Origin: Aldehydirespirator sp965261105
Lineage (GTDB): Bacteria > Actinomycetota > Acidimicrobiia > Acidimicrobiales > Aldehydirespiratoraceae
Assembly: GCA_965261105.1 (NCBI GenBank)
Contig: CBDHCM010000006.1
Location: 558,001 to 622,000, forward strand
Reading direction: 5' to 3'
DNA: 64,000 nucleotides
In this document: positions 15,252 through 25,339 of the stretch, one piece after another
Layout of the letters: each line of letters begins with the position of its first letter
Numbering within the stretch: position 1 is the stretch's first letter
Translations under genes and position numbers: made by a program
The notes under the pieces: generated by a model
Databases searched by the model: none
What the model was told of the DNA's origin: nothing
What the model saw: only the letters and a program-made list of their open reading frames with translations

Positions 15252-16403
15252 ATGGCGAGCGAGCGGGCAGGACGGTTCCGCCGACAGTTGACCGGATACG
15301 AGGCTTTCATGCCGAAGCCTCTGCCGCCCGACCCGCCGCTGCAGTGGGACACTGGCCTGCTCGGCTTGATGTCGGAAGCCACTACGGCCCTGGGCCGACT
15401 GGACGGGTTGGCGGACAGCTTGCCGAACCCTGATCTGTTCGTGGCGCCTTACGTCCGGCGCGAGGCGGTGCTCAGCTCCCAGATCGAGGGCACCCAGTCC
15501 AGCCTTGATGACGTGTTGGCCCATGAGATGGAGGCCCGCGTGACCGGTCTACACGCCGACATCGCCGAGACGGTAAGCCACGTGCGGGCCATGCGCCTTG
15601 GTCTGAGCCTTCTCGACGAGCTTCCGCTGTCAGGTCGGCTGATGCGCAGGGTGCACGAGGAGTTGATGACGGGCGTGCGGGGCCAGGAGCGCAGCCCGGG
15701 GGAGTTTCGCACGACCCAGAACTGGGTTGGCCCCAAGGGCTGCACGCTGGAGACCGCCGCGTTCGTCCCGCCTTCTCCTGACGATCTCCCCACCTCCATC
15801 CGGGACCTCGAGGTCTATTTGAACGACAGCGACGAGCCGCCGCTCGTGGTAGCCGGACTAGCCCACGCCCAGTTCGAGACGATTCACCCGTTCCTCGACG
15901 GCAACGGTCGCGTTGGTCGCCTGCTCATCACGCTGCTGCTCGTCGAGCGCCGAGTTCTCGCCCGCCCGCTGCTGCACCTGAGTCTCTTTCTCAAAGAGAA
16001 CCGTCTCGAGTACTGCGACAGGCTCAATGCCATCAGGACGAAGGGTGACTGGGAGGGCTGGCTCAGGTTCTTCCTAACCGGAGTCGCCACCACCGCGAGC
16101 GACGCCGTGCGGGTAGTGGGCGAGTTGTCGGCGTTGACCGAAGAGCACCGTCGGATCTCGACCTCCCAAGCCCTGGGCAAGTACGGGTGGCCTCTGCTGG
16201 ACTTGTTGGTTGAGCAGCCGATCGTGACCATCAAGCACGTGTGCGGGCAGTTGGGCGCTACGCCATCCACGGTGGGCCGCCTGCTCGACCGTCTGGTTGC
16301 GCTGGGCATCGTGGATGAACTCACCGGCCAAAGGCGAAATCGCGTCTACCGGTATTCGCCGTTCCTAGACATTCTCGTCGACGACGCCGAGCCGGCTCAG
16401 TAG
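15252..16403 (+). CDS. Fic family protein (AMPylator) with winged-helix C-terminus
   Basis: A 383-aa protein. An N-terminal Fic-associated domain carries the inhibitory-helix motif SSQIEGTQSS (residues about 77-86, S/TxxxE-G/N class). The Fic core has HPFLDGNGRVGRLLI with the catalytic His. After a helical linker, residues about 310-370 (PIVTIKHVCGQLGATPSTVG and RLLDRLVALGIVDE) form a winged-helix DNA-binding domain. Fic enzymes usually transfer AMP from ATP to Ser/Thr/Tyr hydroxyls; the inhibitory Glu suppresses this. The start is ATG 15252. It stands alone next to TGGAATAA boxes, probably an acquired stress or toxin-type module. Confidence 0.88.
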   Translation: MASERAGRFRRQLTGYEAFMPKPLPPDPPLQWDTGLLGLMSEATTALGRLDGLADSLPNPDLFVAPYVRREAVLSSQIEGTQSSLDDVLAHEMEARVTGLHADIAETVSHVRAMRLGLSLLDELPLSGRLMRRVHEELMTGVRGQERSPGEFRTTQNWVGPKGCTLETAAFVPPSPDDLPTSIRDLEVYLNDSDEPPLVVAGLAHAQFETIHPFLDGNGRVGRLLITLLLVERRVLARPLLHLSLFLKENRLEYCDRLNAIRTKGDWEGWLRFFLTGVATTASDAVRVVGELSALTEEHRRISTSQALGKYGWPLLDLLVEQPIVTIKHVCGQLGATPSTVGRLLDRLVALGIVDELTGQRRNRVYRYSPFLDILVDDAEPAQ

Positions 16404-16460
16404 CGGCACCACCGATTCGCCGCCGGGTGCTGTCGGGCGGTGGCGTTAGGGTGGGCCGCG

Positions 16461-18689
16461 ATGGCGGAGTCGGCGATTCTCGAGGGTTTGAACCCGGCCC
16501 AGTACGAGGCGGTCACCCATGAGGACGGGCCCCTTCTGGTGGTGGCCGGGGCCGGGTCGGGCAAGACCCGCGTGCTCACCCACCGCATCGCCCACCTGAT
16601 CGAGCACCACGGCCTGTCGCCGTTCGAGATCCTGGCCATCACCTTCACCAACAAGGCCGCGGGCGAGATGCGCCACCGGGTGGGCGGACTGGTCGGCCCG
16701 GTGGCCGAGAGCATGTGGGTGTCGACGTTCCACGCGGCCTGCGTGCGCATCCTGCGCCGCGACGCGGACTGCATCGACTACCCGAGCCGCTTCACCATCT
16801 ACGACCAGGGCGACGCCGTGCGCCTGTGCGGGTACGTGCTGCGCGACCTGGACCTCGACCCCAAACGGTTCCCGCCCCGCTCGATCCACGCCACCATCTC
16901 CGCGGCCAAGAACGACAACGTCACCGCGGCGCAGTACGCCGAGCGGGCGTCCAACATCTACGAGCGGCGCATCGCCGAGGTGTTCACGCACTACCAGCGC
17001 CGCCTGGCCGCGGCCGCGGCCATGGACTTCGACGATCTGCTGCTGCACACCGTCGAGCTGTTCCGGAACTGCCCGGAGGTGCTGGACCGCTGGCGGCAGC
17101 GCTTCACCCGTGTGCTGGTGGACGAGTACCAGGACACCAACCCGGTGCAGAACGAGCTGGTGATCAGTCTGGGTGCAGAGAGTCGCCAGGTGACCGCGGT
17201 GGGCGATGCCGACCAGTCGATCTACGCCTTTCGCGGCGCCGACATCCGCAACATCCTCGAGTTCGAGCGGGTTTTCGACGATGTCCGCATCGTGGTGCTG
17301 GAACAGAATTACCGCAGCACCCAGAACATCCTCGACGCGGCCAACGCGGTGATCGTCAACAACACCGGGCGCAAGCCCAAGGACCTGTGGACCGACCGGG
17401 GGTCCGGGCTCGGCATCGTCCGATACCACGCCGACGACGAGGCCGACGAGGCCCGCTACGTGGTCAGCGAGATCGTCCGGCGCCGCGACGAGGAGCAGAT
17501 GCGCTTCGAGGAGATGGCGGTCTTCTATCGCACCAATGCCCAGTCGCGGGCGGTGGAGGAGCAGCTCGTCAAGGCCGAAGTGCCCTACCGGCTGGTGGGC
17601 GGCACCCGCTTCTATGACCGCCGGGAGGTTCGCGACGCCATGGCCTACCTCAAGGCGGTTGCAAACCCGGGCGACGAGGTGAGCGTGAAGCGGGCGCTGG
17701 GCGTGCCCAAGCGGGGGGTGGGTGTCACCTCGGTGTCCAAGATCGACGCCTGCGCCGCGACCGGGGGACTCACCTTCTACGAGGCTCTCCGCCACTGCGC
17801 CGAGGCTGGTGTCACCGGGCGCGCCGCGGCCGGCGTCGGGCAGTTCTGCTCGCTGATCGACGATGCCGCCTCCCTGCAGGCGTCGCCGGCCGCGGTGCTC
17901 CAGGAGCTGCTGGAGCGCTCCGGGTACCTGGACGAGCTGCGCTCGGAGAAGTCGGTCGAGGCTGAGGGCCGACTTGAGAACCTGGCCGAGCTGGTGGGCG
18001 TGGCCGGCGAGCAAGACACCCTCGACGACTTCTTGGAGGCGGTCGCGCTGGTGGCCGACACCGACAACCTGGCCGACGCGGACTCCGATGAGTCCGCGGT
18101 CACGCTCATGACCCTGCACTCGGCCAAGGGCCTCGAGTATCCCGACGTGTACATCACCGGCATGGAGGACGGCGTGTTCCCCCACGTCCGGGCCCTGGGA
18201 GAGCCCCGCGAACTGGAGGAGGAGCGCCGCCTCGCCTACGTCGGGATCACCCGGGCCATGCGCCGCCTCACCCTCACCCACGCCTGGAGCCGGCTGCTCT
18301 ACGGCACCCGCCAGTACAACCCGCCGAGCCGCTTCCTCAAGGAGATCCCCGACGAGCTTGTGCAGACGGTGGACGGCTCCCGGGTCGTGCGCAGCCGCTA
18401 CTACAGCCGCAGCCGGCGCGAGCGCAGCCTCGACCGGACGTCGGCCAACCGCGACGAGATCGTGGCGCGGGCCCTCGATGCGGCCCGGCGGCCCGCACCC
18501 TCACCCTCGGGCGCGGACCGCCTCGGCCTGCGGGTGGGCGACGATGTGCGCCACGCCCAGTGGGGCGAGGGCGTGATCATCGACATCAAAGGGGCCGGCG
18601 ACGACGCGCAGGCCTCGGTGCGCTTCGGAAGCGTCGGCGAGAAGCAACTGCTGCTGTCCTGGGCCCCTCTGGAGAAGATCCTGAGCTAG
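16461..18689 (+). CDS. pcrA: ATP-dependent DNA helicase PcrA/UvrD
   Basis: A 742-aa superfamily 1A 3'-5' helicase. Motifs in order: Q motif LNPAQYEAVTHEDGP, Walker A GAGSGKTRVLTHRI, Ia TFTNKAAGEMRHRV, II DEYQDTNPVQ, III GDADQSIYAFRGAD, IV QNYRSTQNIL, V LMTLHSAKGLEYPDVYI, and VI ERRLAYVGITRAMRRL. The C-terminal 50 residues (GDDVRHAQWGEGVIIDIKGA) form the Tudor-like RNA-polymerase-interacting tail. It acts in nucleotide excision repair and replication-fork maintenance. ATG 16461 is preferred over an upstream alternative at 16440. Confidence 0.96.
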   Translation: MAESAILEGLNPAQYEAVTHEDGPLLVVAGAGSGKTRVLTHRIAHLIEHHGLSPFEILAITFTNKAAGEMRHRVGGLVGPVAESMWVSTFHAACVRILRRDADCIDYPSRFTIYDQGDAVRLCGYVLRDLDLDPKRFPPRSIHATISAAKNDNVTAAQYAERASNIYERRIAEVFTHYQRRLAAAAAMDFDDLLLHTVELFRNCPEVLDRWRQRFTRVLVDEYQDTNPVQNELVISLGAESRQVTAVGDADQSIYAFRGADIRNILEFERVFDDVRIVVLEQNYRSTQNILDAANAVIVNNTGRKPKDLWTDRGSGLGIVRYHADDEADEARYVVSEIVRRRDEEQMRFEEMAVFYRTNAQSRAVEEQLVKAEVPYRLVGGTRFYDRREVRDAMAYLKAVANPGDEVSVKRALGVPKRGVGVTSVSKIDACAATGGLTFYEALRHCAEAGVTGRAAAGVGQFCSLIDDAASLQASPAAVLQELLERSGYLDELRSEKSVEAEGRLENLAELVGVAGEQDTLDDFLEAVALVADTDNLADADSDESAVTLMTLHSAKGLEYPDVYITGMEDGVFPHVRALGEPRELEEERRLAYVGITRAMRRLTLTHAWSRLLYGTRQYNPPSRFLKEIPDELVQTVDGSRVVRSRYYSRSRRERSLDRTSANRDEIVARALDAARRPAPSPSGADRLGLRVGDDVRHAQWGEGVIIDIKGAGDDAQASVRFGSVGEKQLLLSWAPLEKILS

Positions 18690-18726
18690 GCGCCAGCCGT
18701 CGCCGCGGCAATGCCCCGGATCTGGG

Positions 18727-19458
18727 CTACGCGTCGTGGATTGCGATGCGGAGGCGCTTGTTGGCCTTGCCCTTCGACTCGGTCTTGACCACCTCGAATC
18801 GGCCAACCTCACCGGTGGAGGGCAGATGAGTGCCTCCGTCGGCCTGCTTGTCGAGCCCGACGATGTCGACCACCCGGATCTCCTGCACCGACTCGGGAAT
18901 GAGGTTGACCCTGGTGCGGATCAGGTCGTCGTCGGCGAGGGCCTCGGCCCGGGGCAGGAACGAGATCTCGATGAGACGGTCGGCGGCGATCTCGGCGTTG
19001 ACCAGCTCGCTGACTTGGGCCGCGAACCCCTCCGGCAGGGGATCGAACTCGAAGTCCATGCGGGCCGACAGCGGCGCCATGTTGCCGCCGGTCACCGACA
19101 CGCCCCAGTTGTTGTAGATCACGCCGCACAGGATGTGCAGAGCGGTGTGGGTGCGCATCAGGGCGTGGCGGCGCTCCCAGTCGAGTTCTCCGTGCACTGC
19201 CGTTCCCGCGGCCGGGGAGTCCGGGCCGTCGAGGGCGTGCCACACCACGTCGTGGCCTCGCACGTCGGTCACCGAAGCCGAGCTGCCGTGGAAGCTCAGC
19301 GTGCCGGTGTCGTGGGGCTGGCCCCCGCCGGTGGCGTAGAAGGCGGTGGTGTCCAGGGCCACCCGCCCCTCATCGTCGACAGCGGCGACGGTAGCGTCGA
19401 AGCCCCGGCACTGGGCGTCGCGCAGGAATATCCGGTCGGTGGGGTTCACCTCAGCCAT
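18727..19458 (-). CDS. Alanyl-tRNA editing protein AlaX
   Basis: A 243-aa stand-alone editing domain. It has an N-terminal barrel (FYATGGGQPHDTGTL), the zinc/catalytic HTALHIL (HxxxH), and the second metal site QADGGTHLPSTGEVG. AlaX proteins deacylate Ser- or Gly-charged tRNA(Ala). The Cys usually found before GGTH in AlaRS editing domains is Ala here (QADGGTH). The gene converges with pcrA (37 bp apart). A hypothetical membrane protein gene lies 22 bp upstream on the same strand, so the two may be co-transcribed. Confidence 0.88.
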   Translation of the reverse strand: MAEVNPTDRIFLRDAQCRGFDATVAAVDDEGRVALDTTAFYATGGGQPHDTGTLSFHGSSASVTDVRGHDVVWHALDGPDSPAAGTAVHGELDWERRHALMRTHTALHILCGVIYNNWGVSVTGGNMAPLSARMDFEFDPLPEGFAAQVSELVNAEIAADRLIEISFLPRAEALADDDLIRTRVNLIPESVQEIRVVDIVGLDKQADGGTHLPSTGEVGRFEVVKTESKGKANKRLRIAIHDA

Positions 19459-19480
19459 ATGGGCCTCCCAGTGTGGCGTG

Positions 19481-19948
19481 TCACCTCGGCTTGATGTCTA
19501 CCCGGACATCGCCGTCCACGATGGCCACTTCGAAGTGGCGCAGGCCGGTCCCGGCCGCGTCGACAATGTCGTCGGGGTCGCAGGTGTTGACGAAGTCGGC
19601 CTGCTCGGTTCGCCACTGGAAGAAGCAGTCGCGGTTCTGGCCCGGCCGGCGGGCCTCGAAGGCGAGCCAACCCGCCTCCTGATCGTCGCCGAGGTGCTGC
19701 AGGATGATGTCGAGGCTGCCGTCGGCGACATCTCCGAACAGGATCGGACCCCGGTCCGCTATCTCGGCACTGATCCGCCCGGTCTCCATGTCGCGAAAGT
19801 CGCGGTCGCCGATGCGGATCTCAATGTCGGTTCCGGTGCGGGTCACCAGCAGCACCGCTCCCACCAGGCCCAGCGCCACCGCCACGCCGGCCAGGCCGAC
19901 CACGACGGCGGCCCGCAAGCTCGGCCGCGGTCCGCTGGAAACAGGCAT
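19481..19948 (-). CDS. Hypothetical membrane-anchored protein (155 aa)
   Basis: One N-terminal transmembrane helix (about residues 12-35, AAVVVGLAGVAVALGLVGAV) is followed by a beta-rich, acidic domain that is likely outside the cell. That domain has Cys residues in NRDCFFQW and FVNTCDPDD, which could pair. No family is recognised. The gene diverges from sucC with 21 bp between start codons, so both share a very short promoter region. It ends 22 bp before alaX on the same strand. Confidence 0.65.
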   Translation of the reverse strand: MPVSSGPRPSLRAAVVVGLAGVAVALGLVGAVLLVTRTGTDIEIRIGDRDFRDMETGRISAEIADRGPILFGDVADGSLDIILQHLGDDQEAGWLAFEARRPGQNRDCFFQWRTEQADFVNTCDPDDIVDAAGTGLRHFEVAIVDGDVRVDIKPR

Positions 19949-19969
19949 CGCGGCCTAGTATCGCCTCTC

Positions 19970-21129
19970 GTGGACTTGTTCGAGCACCAGGGCAAGGAGT
20001 TGTTCGCCCGGTACGGGCTTCCGGTGCCCTCAGGTGAGGTGGCCTTCTCGCCCCAAGAGGCCGTGGCCGCGGCCGAAGGGCTCGGGCTGCCGGTGGTGGT
20101 CAAGGCCCAGGTCCACACCGGGGGGCGGGGCAAGGCCGGGGGCGTGAAGCTGGCTGCCGACCTCGACGCGGTGCGCGGCCATGCCGGCGACATCCTGGGC
20201 CTCGACATCTCGGGCCACATCGTGGGGCGCCTGTGGATCGAGGAGGCGTCGGACATAGCCGAGGAGTACTACGCCAGCTTCACCCTCGACCGCTCCGCCC
20301 GCAAGCACCTGGGAATGCTGTCAGCCGAGGGCGGCGTGGACATCGAGACGGTGGCCGCCCGCGATCCCGACGCCATCGCCCGCATCCACATCGACCCGGT
20401 GGACGGGCTGTCGCAGCAGGCGTGCCGGCAGTGGGTGCAGGCCGCCCGCATCCCCCAAGCCGTCGCCGGCGCCCTGGCCGGCGCCCTCGAGACCCTGTAT
20501 GGCGCCTACGTGGACGCCGACGCCGACCTCGTGGAAGTCAATCCGCTGATCGTGACCTCCGCCGGTGAGGTGGTGATGCTCGACTCCAAGGTCACCCTGG
20601 ACGCCAACAGCACGTTCCGCCACGACGACTACGCCCAGTACGACGCCACCCAGACCCGGGACCAGCGGGAGCGGGCCGCCCACGCCAAGGGACTCCAGTA
20701 TGTGGGCCTGGACGGCTCGGTGGGGGTGATAGCCAACGGGGCGGGCCTGGCCATGAGCACGGTGGACGTGGTGAACCAGGTGGGGGGCCGGCCGGCCAAC
20801 TTCCTCGACATCGGCGGCGGCGCCAACGCGGAGGTCATGGCGGGCGCGCTGGAGGTGATCAACAACGATCCCGCGGTGCGGGCCATCCTGATCAACATCT
20901 TCGGGGGCATCACCCGCGGCGAGGAGATAGCCAACGGCATCATCGAGGCGACCCGGCGGGTGGCCATCGACTCGCCCATCGTGATCCGCCTCGACGGCAC
21001 CAACGCGGCCGAGGGCAGGAAGCTCCTGGAGCCCCACCTGAGCGGCTCCCTGATGATCGAGCCCACCATGCTCGACGCCGCCCGCCGGGCGGTGGAGCTG
21101 GCCGGAGCCGGAGCCGGGCAGGTGCAGCC

Positions 21130-21133
<4 letters not shown>
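19970..21133 (+). CDS. sucC: Succinyl-CoA synthetase (ADP-forming) beta subunit
   Basis: A 387-aa ATP-grasp subunit of the TCA-cycle enzyme that makes ATP or GTP from succinyl-CoA. It has MDLFEHQGKELFARYGLPVP, VVKAQVHTGGRGKAGGVKLA, ADLVEVNPLIVTSAGEV, and the C-terminal CoA-ligase part NFLDIGGGANAEV with INIFGGITRGEEIANGI. The start is GTG 19970, where the conserved N-terminus begins; the long upstream frame is not coding. Its stop overlaps the sucD start by 4 nt, a tightly coupled operon. Confidence 0.96.
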
Positions 21134-22014
<881 letters not shown>

Positions 22015-22026
22015 GGATTGGCCGCG

Positions 22027-23580
22027 ATGAATGGACCGCCGCGGGCACTGATCTCCGTCTACGACAAGACGGGCGTGGTCGAGCTGGCCGCGGGGCTTGT
22101 CGAGCTCGGGTGGGAGTTGATCGCCAGCGCGGGCACCGCGGGGGTGATCGAGGCTGCGGGCCTAGCGGTGGTGGACGTAGCCGACTACACGGGCTCACCG
22201 ACGATGCTGGGGCACCGGGTGGTGACCCTGCATCCCCGTATCCACGGCGGGATCCTCGCCGACCGCGACGACCCCGCCCACCGGGCCGATCTGGAGGCCA
22301 GCGGCATCGACCCCATCGATCTGGTGGTGGTGAACCTGTACCCGTTCGAGGCGTCGCCCGGCATCGAGACGATCGACATAGGCGGTCCGACGATGGTGCG
22401 GGCCGCGGCCAAGAACCATGCCCATGTGGGTGTGCTCGTCGACCCGTCCGACTATCCGGACGTGCTTGATGAGCTCCGGTTGGACGGGCGCCTGTCGGCG
22501 GACACTCGTCGCCGCCTGGCCCGCAAGGCGTTCGCCCACACCGAGGCTCACGACACGGCCATTGGCGCCTGGCTGGACAAGCACGAGCCCGAGCCCGACG
22601 GCGCCCGGGTGGCCGATGCCGGTCTGCCGGTGGTGATCCGGCTGGAACTGGAGCGAGCCGAGACACTGCGCTACGGCGAGAATCCGCACCAGCAGGGCGC
22701 CCGGTACCGCACGAGGGGCGCACTCGGGTTCTTCGACGGGGTGGTCCAACATGGCGGCCCACAGCCGAGCTATCTCAACTTGATGGACGCCGAGGCGGCC
22801 TGGCGCCTGGCCCACGATCTGGGCGACCGCCCGACCGCAGTGATTGTCAAGCACGCCAACCCGTGCGGAGCAGCCGTTGCCGATGATCTGGCGACCGCCT
22901 ACTCCCGAGCCTTCGACTGCGATGCCCGCAGCGCCTTCGGGGGAGTGGTGGCGGTCAACGCGGTGATCGACGAGGCCACGGCCGACGCCATGGTCGCCGC
23001 GGCCCAGGCCGATGTGGTGATCGCCCCCGGATACTCCGACGGCGTGATCGAGCGCCTGGCCGCCCGCCGGGCCAACACCCGCCTGTTGGAGGCACCGGAG
23101 GGCTTCATGCGCGCCGCCAGTTGGCAGCTGCGAACCCTCGGTGGGCTGGCCGATGAGTTCCTGTTGCAGACGCCTCGGCTGGAGGCCGACCCTGCTGCTT
23201 GGCAGGTGGTCGCCGTCCGAGAGCCCACCGCGGCTGAGCGGGCCGACGCGGTCTTCGCCTGGCGGGTGTGCGCTCACACCAGCTCCAACGCGGTGGTGCT
23301 GGCCCGCGACGCCACCGCCTGGGGGATAGGCGCCGGTCAACAGAACCGGATGGAGGCAGGCCAGTTGGCCGCCGCCAAAGCCGCGGGCCGGGCCGCGGGC
23401 GGCGCCTGCGCCAGCGACGGCTTCTACCCGTTCAATGACGGCATCCACGCCGCGGCCGACGCCGGCGCCGCGGTGATCGTCCAGCCCGGTGGCTCAATCA
23501 ACGACGCCGCGGTCATCGCGGCCGCCGACGAGCGCAACATCGCCATGCTCTTCACCGGAGAACGCCAATTCCGCCACTGA
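22027..23580 (+). CDS. purH: Bifunctional AICAR formyltransferase / IMP cyclohydrolase
   Basis: A 517-aa enzyme for the last two steps of IMP synthesis. The N-terminal MGS-like cyclohydrolase domain has ALISVYDKTGVVELAAGLVE, TMLGHRVVTLHPRIHGGIL and NLYPFE. The C-terminal transformylase has LRYGENPHQQGARY, VIVKHANPCGAAVA, DARSAFGGVVAVN and SDGFYPFNDGIHAAAD. ATG 22027 has AAGG just upstream; a TTG at 22018 is an alternative. It follows sucD closely. Confidence 0.96.
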   Translation: MNGPPRALISVYDKTGVVELAAGLVELGWELIASAGTAGVIEAAGLAVVDVADYTGSPTMLGHRVVTLHPRIHGGILADRDDPAHRADLEASGIDPIDLVVVNLYPFEASPGIETIDIGGPTMVRAAAKNHAHVGVLVDPSDYPDVLDELRLDGRLSADTRRRLARKAFAHTEAHDTAIGAWLDKHEPEPDGARVADAGLPVVIRLELERAETLRYGENPHQQGARYRTRGALGFFDGVVQHGGPQPSYLNLMDAEAAWRLAHDLGDRPTAVIVKHANPCGAAVADDLATAYSRAFDCDARSAFGGVVAVNAVIDEATADAMVAAAQADVVIAPGYSDGVIERLAARRANTRLLEAPEGFMRAASWQLRTLGGLADEFLLQTPRLEADPAAWQVVAVREPTAAERADAVFAWRVCAHTSSNAVVLARDATAWGIGAGQQNRMEAGQLAAAKAAGRAAGGACASDGFYPFNDGIHAAADAGAAVIVQPGGSINDAAVIAAADERNIAMLFTGERQFRH

Positions 23581-23865
23581 GATGACATCTTCGACGGTTG
23601 GGGGATCATTTCCAGAGGATCAAGTACGGGATCCGGACGCGGTCGCCGACGAAGCGCTGGTCGACGCCTACCACCGTCTTCCGCTCGAACCTGACCTTGT
23701 CCAGTCCTGCGCAAGCCTTGCCGCTCTCACTGGCCATGAGTGGTAGCGGACGCTCAAGGCATACTAGACCGGTCCCATGTCACTCGAAGACCAGCTCCGG
23801 CCTGCGTAGTTACTGCGAAGATACCGCGGGCGTGCCGATCCGATCGTCTTGCGTGGGCTTGATCG
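23581..23865. other. Gene-free stretch after purH
   Basis: No assignable gene. One plus-strand frame reads DPDAVADEALVDAYHRLPLE and PDLVQSCASLAALTGHEW before a stop at 23746. It looks protein-like, but it has no start of its own and matches no family I recognise; it may be the tail of a lost gene. GC content falls toward the right end, into the AT-richer 23.9-24.5 kb segment. Confidence 0.3.
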
Positions 23866-24336
23866 TTAGTAGCCTAGAAGAACCAAGCCCCACACATTCG
23901 TATAGTTTTCTGTGACGAAGAACGACTCGAGCCGGTTCGAAGCAGCGTGAAACGCTCGAGTTGGGCGGTCCTCATGGTTGTGTCGCAATTCCACTGGAAC
24001 CAGCAGTATAAGAAACGATGCGACTCTGCAAATGTGACACTTCCAGAAATCCAGAAAGTCCATGTTGTTGTTGATTGTCTTGCCTCGTTCCACCTCAAGG
24101 ATCACGCCAGTGCATCCGACTTCTCGGTAGTAGTCGGGCTTGAGTCCTCTTGTGCTGTAGCTAGCGAACAATCCCTTTGATTCATCTCTGAACCCGAGCT
24201 CGGAGGTCTTCTCTCTGATAGCAGCCTGGATCTTCTGACTCTCGGACCTTGGTACGTTCGCCTTAAGAAGCTGTGCGTAGACATCAGGCCTGTTCATGTG
24301 GTCGACCAATTCTGTGACGATTCTCTGGATCTCATT
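23866..24336 (-). pseudogene. Nuclease-like protein, continuation after an in-frame TAG
   Basis: Minus-strand frame directly after the TAG at 24337-24339: NEIQRIVTELVDHMNRPDVY, AQLLKANVPRSESQKIQAAI, then GLKPDYYREVGCTGVILEVE and a WGLVLLGY end. A D in KPDYYR followed by ILEVERG resembles a PD-(D/E)xK nuclease core, but this is weak. The same reading frame upstream of the TAG contains DFVRSDLATSSE, which looks like the same protein's N-terminus. An ATG at 24297 (MNRPDVYA) could restart translation. GC content is far below the window average, so it was probably acquired and then interrupted. Confidence 0.55.
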
Positions 24337-24981
24337 CTACTCAGAGGAGGTTGCGAGATCTGATCGCACAAAGTCTCTACGCCAGATATCTCCGCATTGT
24401 TGCGGTCTGTCATATTCTGAAGTTACGGTATTTTCGGAATGGGTGGCCCTGATCGGAGTTGAGCCAAGCCAAACGTGTTCACATCCATCACTATGAGCAT
24501 TGAATAGCTCGATTGCGGCGTGAACGTCACCCGGCATCGTTCCAGCCTCCAGCGGCCAGTCCGACTCCATATGCGCCAACGCTGCTCGGCGAGCATCGAT
24601 TTCCTGCCAATACAGGGACAGATCTGCCCCCGTGTCCAGTGAGCGCTCAATGAGGAATACCCAAGCCTGAAGGTATTCGCCAGCGTCATCAGCTGTCACG
24701 TCTGAGCCCTCTTCGACTAGATGATCAGGCTGACTTGCTGTTTCTCCCGATGTGCCGAGGATCCTGTGGATGTCGCTCCAAGATGAGCCGTCAGCGCGCG
24801 CGGCAGCCACAGCTTGAGCGATTTGGTGTTCACAGCGGGCCTGTTGTGCGGCTGCCCGCTTGAGCAGGTACTCCGCCACTGGTCGTTCGTCATCCGGAGA
24901 CGGCTCGTAGGCTTCGCAGCGGTCGGCCAGTTCGTCCGCTTCATCGAGGATTTGCTGGATAGACCGGAACATGCTTGTCAT
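24337..24981 (-). CDS. Antitoxin-like helix-turn-helix protein, probably fused at its C-terminus
   Basis: A 214-aa frame. The first 85 residues (MFRSIQQILDEADELADRCE, AAARADGSSWSDIHRILGTS) are a helical, acidic domain with a helix-turn-helix typical of small antitoxins paired with the preceding gene. The rest is unlike that family. Its last dozen residues (DFVRSDLATSSE) are in frame with the nuclease-like sequence beyond the TAG. The ATG overlaps the stop of the preceding toxin-like gene by 4 nt. The frame is therefore probably an antitoxin joined to other material by recombination. Confidence 0.55.
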   Translation of the reverse strand: MTSMFRSIQQILDEADELADRCEAYEPSPDDERPVAEYLLKRAAAQQARCEHQIAQAVAAARADGSSWSDIHRILGTSGETASQPDHLVEEGSDVTADDAGEYLQAWVFLIERSLDTGADLSLYWQEIDARRAALAHMESDWPLEAGTMPGDVHAAIELFNAHSDGCEHVWLGSTPIRATHSENTVTSEYDRPQQCGDIWRRDFVRSDLATSSE

Positions 24982-25199
24982 ACTAGGAACTTGCGGCGAG
25001 ATGACATGGCACGAACGACGAATTCAAAGCCTTCAGCGCTCGCCACCGCCACCTCCAAGAGGCGGCCGGTGTCATCGGGATCGATGAGCATTTCGAGATC
25101 TCCGAGATCGAATCTTCGCATAGGGTTCCGGTAGGCATGGAGTATGGCTCGGTCGGTGACCCCATGTCGTCGGGCGCTCCCGAGGATCACGGGGTCCAC
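24978..25199 (-). CDS. Small toxin-like protein of a putative toxin-antitoxin pair
   Basis: A 73-aa protein starting at GTG 25199: SARRHGVTDRAILHAYRNPM, then DLGDLEMLIDPDDTGRLLEV and a C-terminal VVRAMSSRRKFL. The layout resembles a group of short actinobacterial proteins next to HTH antitoxins (HAxRNP near the N-terminus, a beta sheet, then a basic tail). The next gene begins inside its stop codon (ATGA overlap), as in toxin-antitoxin operons. Toxin activity is inferred from size and context only. Confidence 0.55.
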   Translation of the reverse strand: MDPVILGSARRHGVTDRAILHAYRNPMRRFDLGDLEMLIDPDDTGRLLEVAVASAEGFEFVVRAMSSRRKFLV

Positions 25200-25339
25200 G
25201 AGGCGAAGCTACTCGCAGCGGTTCACCGGGCCAACACCGCAGTTGAGAGAGCGATCGGGTGAGCCGTCTTGAGCTTCACTCTTGTCAGCAGCCGCGGGAG
25301 CCTCACCGTTAGCATCGGCAGGCGTCACCGGAGTTCGGG

